Assembly (NCBI GenBank): GCA_037446075.1
Contig: JBBIJH010000113.1
Location: forward strand, 1 to 8,865
DNA from: JBBIJH01 sp037446075
GTDB lineage: Bacteria; Bacteroidota; Ignavibacteria; UBA10030; JAHEZR01
Length of the DNA: 8,865 nucleotides
Direction of reading: 5' to 3'
Part shown: positions 1-5,141 of the stretch, piece after piece
Layout: each line of letters begins with the position of its first letter
Numbering within the stretch: position 1 is the stretch's first letter
Program-made: the position numbers and the translations under genes
The notes under the pieces: model-generated
The model's database searches: none
What the model was told of the DNA's origin: nothing
What the model saw: only the letters and a program-made list of their open reading frames with translations

Positions 1-859
1 CCATAGAGCAGAATAGAAGAATCAAAAACTGAATCTTATCCACATAAGCTCCCTGTGGAGTGTCTTTCTTGTACTGATAGCCAAAGAATAACATCAGGAA
101 GAAAAAGCAAACCACGTTCATCTTGATTACATTGAGGTGCATGGGTTTCCAGAGAAGGACGAGGTAGTTATCACCCTCAAGGTACTGTGCAAGGTAACGA
201 ATGCGCTTGACTTTCTCCTCCAAGTAAAGATCACCCACTGGATTCCCATCTTTCCAAGCATGAAGAGTCACTTGCTGCGCAAGAAGTTCTGGAGTTGGAT
301 TTTCATTGTGCTCCTCGAAGTACGCATTCCAAGCAGTCTCTATTGACTTCCAGTCTCGAATAGCTTCTGTCTTGTACAGATGTTTTGGATCTTTGAAGTA
401 GGGATGATAGTACCAAGCTGCGAAACCACCAACAATCACTAAAGCAATTACGTACTTTTGATAGACCCTGAAGTCGCTGAACAGCGAGTCGACCACGGCG
501 TAGACAATTGCAAGCGAGAGGAAAACGTAGTAGGCCGTCCGATCAAGATACTGATAGAAATAATGGCCAGCATATGATTCGCTGGAGAAAATCGTGCCGC
601 CGGGGCCAACAAACTTGTACAAATGATGGATTCCAGAGAAACAGAACAGAATGGCGAAATTCAAGAAGACAAACCTGTTCTTGCGATTCGGCTCTTTCCT
701 AAACAGGAAAATACAGATGATAAAAAGAATAAATTGCATGGCATCCGTGACCAAAGGCAATGGGCGGATCGAGTCCCAGTGCGGCAAGACCATCGAGATA
801 CCTACCAACCCGAAATAAGCGAGTGACACCAATAAAATTTTTCTGAAGATGCTCATCAT
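1..859 (-). CDS. polytopic membrane protein of unknown family, partial (C-terminus beyond left edge)
   Basis: Reading the minus strand from the ATG at 859-857 gives 286 codons with no stop before the window edge, so this is an N-terminal fragment. A second ATG follows at once (856-854); the GGAG at 861-864 is only one base from the first ATG and four from the second, so the second may be the true start. Hydrophobic segments lie at about residues 8-26, 36-53, 62-80, 108-126, 135-151, 246-262 and from 275 on. Positive charges (FRKEPNRKNR at 53-62, YKK at 263-265) fit an inside N-terminus. That topology puts residues 152-245, a charged segment of about 94 residues, outside the membrane between helices 5 and 6. 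I recognise no family motif. An enzyme, a transporter-like protein or a multi-helix sensor fused to a cytoplasmic output domain all remain possible. The gene is divergent from the peptide gene at 1139 and has its own promoter at 902-930. Confidence 0.85.
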   Translation of the reverse strand, partial: MMSIFRKILLVSLAYFGLVGISMVLPHWDSIRPLPLVTDAMQFILFIICIFLFRKEPNRKNRFVFLNFAILFCFSGIHHLYKFVGPGGTIFSSESYAGHYFYQYLDRTAYYVFLSLAIVYAVVDSLFSDFRVYQKYVIALVIVGGFAAWYYHPYFKDPKHLYKTEAIRDWKSIETAWNAYFEEHNENPTPELLAQQVTLHAWKDGNPVGDLYLEEKVKRIRYLAQYLEGDNYLVLLWKPMHLNVIKMNVVCFFFLMLFFGYQYKKDTPQGAYVDKIQFLILLFCSM

Positions 860-901
860 TCTCCGATAACTTACTCCTATCTCTATCGCATTTCGTGCAC
901 G

Positions 902-930
902 AATATAACACTTGTGTTGCTCCGTGTCAA
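902..930 (-). promoter_or_regulatory. sigma70-type promoter for the minus-strand membrane protein
   Basis: On the minus strand TTGACA (930-925) is followed after exactly 17 bases by TATATT (907-902). A run of eight A (950-943 on this strand) lies 12 bases upstream of the -35 box and could act as an UP-like element. The expected transcription start is near 895, giving a leader of about 36 bases before the ATG at 859. Only the sequence match supports this. Confidence 0.7.
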
Positions 931-1043
931 GCAAAATCGTGGTTTTTTTTCAATACGTCTAACCTGTACGAAGAATTTTCAGTCGAAAAAATTGCCGTAA
1001 TTGAATCAGTTTCGCGACTTTTTCAAGATTGTAAAAAAAATAC
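931..1043. other. AT-rich spacer between two divergent promoters
   Basis: No gene was found between the two -35 boxes. The stretch carries several A or T tracts (943-950, 976-979, 986-991, 1019-1023 and 1033-1040). The last abuts the plus-strand -35 box and may be an UP element or intrinsically bent DNA. A weak TTTTC/GAAAA hairpin with a 4-base loop lies at 976-989. I see no convincing operator here. Confidence 0.4.
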
Positions 1044-1072
1044 TTGACATTACTTTTAAATTAGCATATTTT
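1044..1072 (+). promoter_or_regulatory. strong sigma70-type promoter for the small peptide gene
   Basis: TTGACA (1044-1049) and TATTTT (1067-1072) are separated by exactly 17 bases, and a run of eight A ends four bases before the -35 box. The predicted start is near 1079, giving a leader of about 60 bases before the ATG at 1139. With a perfect -35, ideal spacing and an A-tract this is one of the best promoter matches in the window, so high expression is likely unless repressed. Confidence 0.75.
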
Positions 1073-1094
1073 AGCGACGAGATTTCTATAGGGT

Positions 1095-1112
1095 TTGTCA
1101 CCTAATTGACAA
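1095..1112. promoter_or_regulatory. palindrome in the early transcribed leader (candidate operator or RNA hairpin)
   Basis: TTGTCA (1095-1100) and TGACAA (1107-1112) form a perfect 6-bp inverted repeat around CCTAAT. An outer CTAT (1086-1089)/ATAG (1114-1117) pair lengthens the possible RNA stem with an asymmetric internal loop. It lies about 16 bases after the predicted transcription start and before the ribosome-binding site. That position would suit a repressor operator or a 5' hairpin. The binding protein, if any, is unknown. Confidence 0.4.
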
Positions 1113-1138
1113 CATAGGTTACTGCAAGCGAGGGTAAA

Positions 1139-1333
1139 ATGGAAGCAAAAGCGAAAACGTTCCGAAGGTTTAGGGCGCTCGCGATTACAGTCGTTCTAGC
1201 AGTATTCGCGAACATCGCCATCTCCTACGCAGCGGATGCGCTCTCCTCAAAGAAGAGCGGTTCGACGATTCTGCCGAATTCACCGAGACCTAAGAGCGGT
1301 TCAACGATTCTTCCAAACTCACCGAGACCGTAG
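1139..1333 (+). CDS. small secreted tandem-repeat peptide precursor (64 aa)
   Basis: The ATG at 1139 follows GAGGG at 1130-1134 with four bases between. Residues 1-12 are basic (K, K, RR, R), residues 13-28 are hydrophobic, and SYA at 29-31 or ADA at 32-34 fits a signal peptidase I site, so this looks like a classical Sec signal peptide. The remaining roughly 30 residues are a short SSK linker and then KSGSTILPNSPRP twice (residues 39-51 and 52-64), ending at the stop. A KK pair precedes the first copy and a K separates the two, so trypsin-like cleavage would release identical 12-mers. The two coding repeats differ only at silent positions, which strongly supports a real translated gene. The product is cationic and proline-rich, with no cysteine for lipidation and no second membrane segment. 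It has its own promoter and terminator. I do not recognise a family. Possible roles are a signalling peptide, an antimicrobial peptide, or a short surface or periplasmic peptide. Confidence 0.8.
   Translation: MEAKAKTFRRFRALAITVVLAVFANIAISYAADALSSKKSGSTILPNSPRPKSGSTILPNSPRP
1253..1330 (+). repeat. two tandem 39-bp coding repeats
   Basis: Copy 1 (1253-1291) and copy 2 (1292-1330) encode the same 13 residues. They differ at five of 39 bases, all at third codon positions and all silent (codons for Ser-4, Leu-7, Pro-8, Asn-9 and Pro-13 of the repeat). The duplication is therefore not recent, and the peptide sequence seems to have been kept by selection. Confidence 0.95.
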
Positions 1334-1381
1334 TCTAGAAGAAGTCGCGGTTTAGGGTTTAGAGGACAGAGCGCAATCATC

Positions 1382-1418
1382 TGGTCGCCCTCTCTCTCAT
1401 TTCGAGACTTGGCGACCA
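1382..1418 (+). other. RNA hairpin in the 3' untranslated region of the peptide gene
   Basis: TGGTCGCC (1382-1389) and GGCGACCA (1411-1418) form a perfect 8-bp stem. The 21-base loop can fold further through TCTC/GAGA. No T-run follows, so it is not itself a terminator. It could protect the transcript from 3' exonucleases or belong to a structured RNA with the terminator downstream. Confidence 0.5.
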
Positions 1419-1435
1419 ATAATCTCGCATTCTTC

Positions 1436-1484
1436 AAGGCTTCGTGAAACCATGCGACGTGTGGGTTCAGCGAAGCCTTTTTTT
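1436..1484 (+). terminator. rho-independent terminator after the peptide gene
   Basis: AAGGCTTCG (1436-1444) pairs with CGAAGCCTT (1471-1479). The stem continues past one bulged G as TGAAACC/GGGTTCA with one mismatch, and seven T (1478-1484) follow. The long stem plus T-tract is the standard intrinsic terminator form. It separates the small peptide transcript from the protease gene that starts at 1557. Confidence 0.8.
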
Positions 1485-1545
1485 CCTTCCATCAGTCAAC
1501 TTTTATTGTTAGATTATGACCGGCATTCTTCTTATTACATCGAAT

Positions 1546-1551
1546 AAGGTG
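1546..1551 (+). promoter_or_regulatory. ribosome-binding site fixing the TTG start of the M50 protease
   Basis: AAGGTG ends five bases before the TTG at 1557. The TAA at 1545-1547 is in frame with the protease and blocks any earlier start, so this site decides the rare TTG initiation. The alternative ATG at 1516 is in another frame and stops after about 30 codons. Confidence 0.6.
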
Positions 1552-1556
1552 CTTGC

Positions 1557-2546
1557 TTGGCTGATTACTCCCGAGTGGAATCCCAGCTTCAATCAGAGAA
1601 TCGGAGGATAGCCGAGTCGCTCCGAAGACAATCCCGATACCTCCTCCCCCTCCTCCTGTTCATCCTCACCTTCTTCACGACAACCATCGCAGGCGTCTTC
1701 TGGCTAAACAAGGATGGTTATGACCTGGCAAACTTCGAACTCGGCCTTCCCTACTCTCTCTCAATTCTTTTTGTTCTAGCCAGTCACGAGTTCGGGCACT
1801 ACTTCGCGGCTCGATATCACAAAGTCCAAACGACGCTGCCTCTTTTTATTCCTGCTCCGCCGGGACAACTTCTTTTCGGAACGATGGGTGCAGTCATTCG
1901 TACTCGAACTCCAGTCCCGACGCGGAAGGCAATGTTTGACATCGGCGTTGCCGGGCCAATTGCCGGCTTTGTCGCAACCCTCATCATCTTAATCATTGGA
2001 CTGACTAATTTACCTCCGCAAGACTATATCTACACGATTCACCCTGAGTATCTTCTTGGTATGAAGCCCGCGGGGACAATCGATATGACGTTTGGCAATA
2101 CATTGCTTTATTCCTTGCTCAGCGGAACGGTCGCCAACGGATTTGTCCCGCCGATGAACGAGATCTATCATTATCCGTTCTTGTGCGTGGGATGGTTCGG
2201 ACTGTTCGTAACTGCTATGAATCTTATTCCTGTAGGCCAGCTCGACGGCGGACACATCGCCTATGCGATGCTTGGAAATCGACACCGTTTCATTGCTCGG
2301 TTCGCTTTTGGATTTCTGCTAGTTCTTGGGCTGGCTGGGGGGCTGTCATACTTTCGGATCGGTTCTGGCTTCGGATGGGTCGGCTGGCTCCTCTGGGCTG
2401 CGATTCTGTACTTCATCATTAAACTCGATCACCCAACTATTTCAGACCCGGAACCCTTGAGTCCGAATCGCATGATGGCAGGCTGGATTGCCCTTGGGAT
2501 TTTCGTTGTCTCCTTTACGCCAACTCCAATCAATATACCTTTCTAG
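1557..2546 (+). CDS. site-2 protease family (M50) intramembrane zinc metalloprotease
   Basis: This 329-residue polytopic protein has the two hallmark motifs of M50 proteases. HEFGH at residues 77-81 supplies two zinc-binding His and the catalytic Glu78. NLIPVGQLDGGH at 222-233 holds the third ligand, Asp230, in the form common to site-2 proteases of the EGY/cyanobacterial type. The conserved GVAGPIAGF lies at 130-138. Hydrophobic segments are near 28-50, 65-80, 128-150, 205-222, 245-263, 270-289 and 307-320. I see no PDZ domain. The family cuts membrane-embedded substrates, such as anti-sigma factors or signal-peptide remnants. The start is TTG: an in-frame TAA lies at 1545-1547, AAGGTG (1546-1551) sits five bases upstream, and no in-frame ATG is near. 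Residues 1-27 are a charged cytoplasmic leader. The gene follows a terminator, and I see no clear promoter of its own in 1485-1556. The substrate is unknown. Confidence 0.93.
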   Translation: MADYSRVESQLQSENRRIAESLRRQSRYLLPLLLFILTFFTTTIAGVFWLNKDGYDLANFELGLPYSLSILFVLASHEFGHYFAARYHKVQTTLPLFIPAPPGQLLFGTMGAVIRTRTPVPTRKAMFDIGVAGPIAGFVATLIILIIGLTNLPPQDYIYTIHPEYLLGMKPAGTIDMTFGNTLLYSLLSGTVANGFVPPMNEIYHYPFLCVGWFGLFVTAMNLIPVGQLDGGHIAYAMLGNRHRFIARFAFGFLLVLGLAGGLSYFRIGSGFGWVGWLLWAAILYFIIKLDHPTISDPEPLSPNRMMAGWIALGIFVVSFTPTPINIPF

Positions 2547-2558
2547 GCGAACGAGTTA

Positions 2559-2587
2559 TTGACATTGTGAGAGGTTTTCATTATCAT
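2559..2587 (+). promoter_or_regulatory. sigma70-type promoter for the envelope operon
   Basis: TTGACA (2559-2564) and TATCAT (2582-2587) are 17 bases apart. The expected start near 2594 would give a leader of about 200 bases before the lipoprotein ATG at 2794. A weaker alternative (TTGATT 2644-2649, 18 bases, TAATAA 2668-2673) would shorten the leader. No rho-independent terminator was seen after the protease stop, so readthrough from the protease gene is also possible. Confidence 0.6.
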
Positions 2588-2764
2588 TCAACCACAGGTA
2601 ATCCATTAACCATCACTGATATTCTGGGAGCTTTTCGCGATAGTTGATTCGACTGTTCTGTGCTGACTAATAAGGCATTAACAGTGACGTGTTCCGTCGA
2701 CAACTGTCTTTGAGTCTCCCAGAAACGTACCGGGTGCTCTTGCCATTAGTCTATGGAAGGCAGG

Positions 2765-2908
2765 ATGCTCGGTATTTTTGTCTTAGGTTTTGCATGCGCT
2801 TTTCTTGCGTTGTTTGCTTTACCTTGCTTGCCCTCCTCGTGGGTTGTCAGAAATCCGGCGACACCCCGATTGATCCGTTCCACCTCCCTCCATTCCTCTC
2901 CGACTTGA
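2765..2908 (+). other. overlapping small ORF at the lipoprotein 5' end (uncertain)
   Basis: An ATG at 2765 preceded by GGAAGG (2755-2760, four-base spacing) opens a 47-codon frame, offset by one from the lipoprotein frame. Its product begins MLGIFVLGFACAFLALFALP, a hydrophobic stretch. It has a better ribosome-binding site than the lipoprotein ATG at 2794. It may be a coincidence, a translated leader that couples to the lipoprotein, or a sign of an alternative start region. It is not called as a gene. Confidence 0.2.
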
Positions 2909-3636
2909 GAGTGCAGCCCCTCACAGTAAACACAGACACGATGAACGTCGGCACTGAACGCTTACCAACTGATTCTCTAACGCTGAGTCTCTCCGTAGTT
3001 GTGACGGTCTCGGGGCCAGAGGGTTTACAAGCCGTAGAAGCGGTACAAGCGAGGTTCTATAAACCAGCGAGCCAGACTCTGATCAAAGCTGACAACCTTA
3101 GGGACGATGGGAAAACGCCCGATCAAGCCGCCAATGACGGGCTTTTCGCGGGCCAAATCCCCGTCAAGATAGTTCGTGCAGACATTGGGGATTTCAGAGT
3201 CGAGGTCACTGCTCGGGACAAAGCAGGCCTGCTGAGCAACGCGCTAAGCTCAGCCGTAAGAGTCGTCCGTCTCAATCGGCCTCCTGTCCTCTCTGACCTG
3301 AAGGCTCCAGACAGCGTGAGCGTCTCGACTGCGGTCGTCTTGGTGAAGCTTTCGATCAAAGCTACTGACCCTGATGGTCAATCCGATATTCAAAAAGTCT
3401 TTTTCAATTCTTATAGGCCAGATGGCTCTCTTTCGACCGGGAACCCATTCCAAATGTTTGATGACGGCAATTTCAATGGTCAAAGTGGCGACAGCGAGGC
3501 TGGAGATGGGATCTACTCGCTTACGGTGCAATTGCCGACGACGACGCAACGCGGCACATACCGATTCGTCTTCCAAGCAACCGACCGATCTGGGGCTCAG
3601 AGTAACGAGGTCAGCCATTTGTTGAGAGTTCAGTGA
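2794..3636 (+). CDS. lipoprotein with two Ig-like repeats
   Basis: With the ATG at 2794 the product is 280 residues. The N-terminus MRFSCVVCFTLLALLVGC is a lipoprotein signal peptide with lipobox LVGC, so Cys18 would be lipidated and the protein membrane-anchored. The rest consists of two related beta-rich domains. Each has a conserved DDG followed by an acidic loop, DG and an aromatic: residues about 93-110 (DDGKTPDQAANDGLF) and 223-242 (DDGNFNGQ then AGDGIYS). Each ends in a strand of the type VxATDRSGxxSN. This resembles the Ig/cadherin-like modules common in secreted FCB proteins. The frame stays open upstream to a GTG at 2689, but the extra residues do not look like a signal sequence. 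Shine-Dalgarno support at 2794 is weak (AGG at 2785-2787). The gene heads the operon, and its stop TGA overlaps the next ATG by one base. The binding partner is unknown. Confidence 0.82.
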   Translation: MRFSCVVCFTLLALLVGCQKSGDTPIDPFHLPPFLSDLRVQPLTVNTDTMNVGTERLPTDSLTLSLSVVVTVSGPEGLQAVEAVQARFYKPASQTLIKADNLRDDGKTPDQAANDGLFAGQIPVKIVRADIGDFRVEVTARDKAGLLSNALSSAVRVVRLNRPPVLSDLKAPDSVSVSTAVVLVKLSIKATDPDGQSDIQKVFFNSYRPDGSLSTGNPFQMFDDGNFNGQSGDSEAGDGIYSLTVQLPTTTQRGTYRFVFQATDRSGAQSNEVSHLLRVQ

Positions 3637-5141
3637 TGTCGACAAGGCAACTTAGAAGTCTCACATGGACTGGCGTCACAGTATTCTTCTCGGGTCTTGT
3701 GCTGGCTCAAGGACAATTCTCGAATTTCGTCCCAAGCAACAACATCGCCCATTTGTTCGTGGCTGGGGATACGTTGTGGGTCGGAACAAGTAGGGGATTG
3801 GGTAGATCAACGGATCGAGGTCTGTCCTGGGAGAATTTCAGAAAGATACCTGAATTTGCCAGCGACGGAATTTTCGCAGTTGCCGTGGAGGGCAAGGCGG
3901 TTTGGGCCTCCACCGGTATTGATAAGCGTATTGACAATAACGATATCCAAACTGGGACCGGGCTTACTTACTCGTTGGACGCTGGAATCACTTGGCGACA
4001 TTTACCACAACCCGTCGATCTCCCTTCCGATAGCATCATTCAGTATGGAATCAATCGGATGAGGATTCTACCTGTCACCGTCCCTGAACAAAACGTGACA
4101 TTCGATATTTCCTTGAGGCGTGGCTCGGTTTGGATCGCAAGCTGGGCGAGTGGGTTACGGAAATCCACTGACAACGGACAAACCTGGAACCGCGTTGTCC
4201 TACCCTCAGATAATCTCAACAAAATCTCCCCGACGGATTCGCTGACTTACGCGATCGATCCTCGCCTGCATCTCAACCTGACTCCGTTCTCCGTCCTGTC
4301 TGTCTCCGATTCGGAAATTTGGGTTGGGACTGCTGGAGGGGTGAATAAGTCAATCGATGGAGGGGTGAGTTGGGTAAAGTACAACCAGCAGAATCAGGAT
4401 TCTGCAATATTGGGAAACTGGGTAATTCGCATCAAGGAGCAGCGAATCAAAGGCAGGACTCGGATATGGACAAGCAATTGGCAGGCTGCTGAACGAAGCG
4501 AACGATTCGGTGTGAGTTTCACAGAGAACGGCGGCAGGACATGGCATAATCTGCTTCACGACGTGAAAGCGTACGACTTTGCGTTTCGGGATAGTCTCAT
4601 CTACATTGCAACGGACGACGGAGTATACAGGACTTCAGATGACGGACGGACGTGGAACAAAGCCATGACAATCATCGATCCCGACAACAGGCAGAGATTC
4701 AGCAAGGCCACCGTCTTCGCTGTCGGCGTGCAAGGCAATGCAGTCTGGGTTACTGGTCCTGAAGGACTGGCAACTACCGTAGACGATGGCTCACAGCTTT
4801 TCGGGGAACGCTGGAAAGTCTACAGGACGTTTCAACCCGTCGGTGTGACTCGGAAGACCTATGCGTTTCCAAATCCGTTCGCACCCGATGACCAAGTCGT
4901 GCGATTTCATTATAGCACAGAAGGCAGAGAGGCGACTGTGAGGCTCCAGATCTTCGACTTCGGGATGAATTTAGTCAGGACACTTCTTCGCGGTGCACTC
5001 AGGCCAGGAAACATTGAGCATGACGAAATCTGGGATGGACGGGATGATGAAGGTAGGCTCGTCGCTAATGGAGTCTACTTCTACAAGGTAGAGTTGGACC
5101 AAGACCCGCCAATTTGGGGAAAGGTGATCGTTCTCCAGTGA
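3636..5141 (+). CDS. secreted Asp-box beta-propeller with T9SS type A/FlgD-like C-terminal domain
   Basis: Translation from the ATG at 3636 gives 501 residues. GAGAG (3624-3628) is seven bases upstream, and the ATG overlaps the previous stop as TGATG, so translation is probably coupled. An in-frame GTG at 3633 is less likely. Residues about 8-25 form a signal peptide ending VLAQG. Six Asp-box motifs (S/T-x-D/N-x-G-x-x-W) lie at 58-65, 113-120, 177-184, 239-246, 296-303 and 333-340, usually after a WVGT/WVAS-like strand, as in sortilin/BNR-type propellers. Residues 410-501 are a separate C-terminal domain with PNPF at 412-415, WDGRDDEG at 466-473, GVYFYKVEL at 479-487 and a final GKVIVLQ. This is the usual form of T9SS type A sorting or FlgD-like Ig domains. 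The protein is therefore probably exported and surface-attached or released. No catalytic sialidase-type arginine triad was recognised, so an enzyme role is not supported. Confidence 0.9.
   Translation: MSTRQLRSLTWTGVTVFFSGLVLAQGQFSNFVPSNNIAHLFVAGDTLWVGTSRGLGRSTDRGLSWENFRKIPEFASDGIFAVAVEGKAVWASTGIDKRIDNNDIQTGTGLTYSLDAGITWRHLPQPVDLPSDSIIQYGINRMRILPVTVPEQNVTFDISLRRGSVWIASWASGLRKSTDNGQTWNRVVLPSDNLNKISPTDSLTYAIDPRLHLNLTPFSVLSVSDSEIWVGTAGGVNKSIDGGVSWVKYNQQNQDSAILGNWVIRIKEQRIKGRTRIWTSNWQAAERSERFGVSFTENGGRTWHNLLHDVKAYDFAFRDSLIYIATDDGVYRTSDDGRTWNKAMTIIDPDNRQRFSKATVFAVGVQGNAVWVTGPEGLATTVDDGSQLFGERWKVYRTFQPVGVTRKTYAFPNPFAPDDQVVRFHYSTEGREATVRLQIFDFGMNLVRTLLRGALRPGNIEHDEIWDGRDDEGRLVANGVYFYKVELDQDPPIWGKVIVLQ

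Noticed and set aside
137..911. Short open frames on both strands at the left end, including a 70-codon minus-strand frame starting at 911
   Set aside because: They overlap the long minus-strand membrane protein that is open from 859 to the edge with a clear ribosome site and promoter. Their translations look like frame shadows.
1253..1330. CRISPR-like array
   Set aside because: Only two directly adjacent coding repeats with no spacers.
1354..1371. Telomere-like GGTTTAGGGTTTAGAGG
   Set aside because: Only about two units, with no array and no matching context.
1225..1437. Minus-strand 70-codon frame opposite the peptide gene, with a repeated GLGEFGRIVEPL unit
   Set aside because: The repeat is only the reverse complement of the plus-strand repeat. 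The silent third-position pattern fits the plus-strand frame, and the minus frame would have to start inside the terminator.
1334..1446. Open frame continuing past the TAG stop of the peptide gene, suggesting readthrough or a lost third repeat
   Set aside because: The 37 codons have no similarity to the repeat unit, and an open stretch of this length is expected fairly often by chance.
1506..1538. Possible promoter TTGTTA ... TTATTA upstream of the protease
   Set aside because: The spacing of 20 bases is too long and both boxes are weak.
2010..2422. Alternative frames inside the protease gene (minus 2010-2285, plus 2183-2422)
   Set aside because: They lie inside the M50 frame, which carries both zinc-site motifs, and show no features of their own.
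3636..5141. Sialidase or other glycosidase activity for the Asp-box protein
   Set aside because: Asp-boxes are structural. No arginine triad or catalytic Asp/Tyr-Glu set was recognised.
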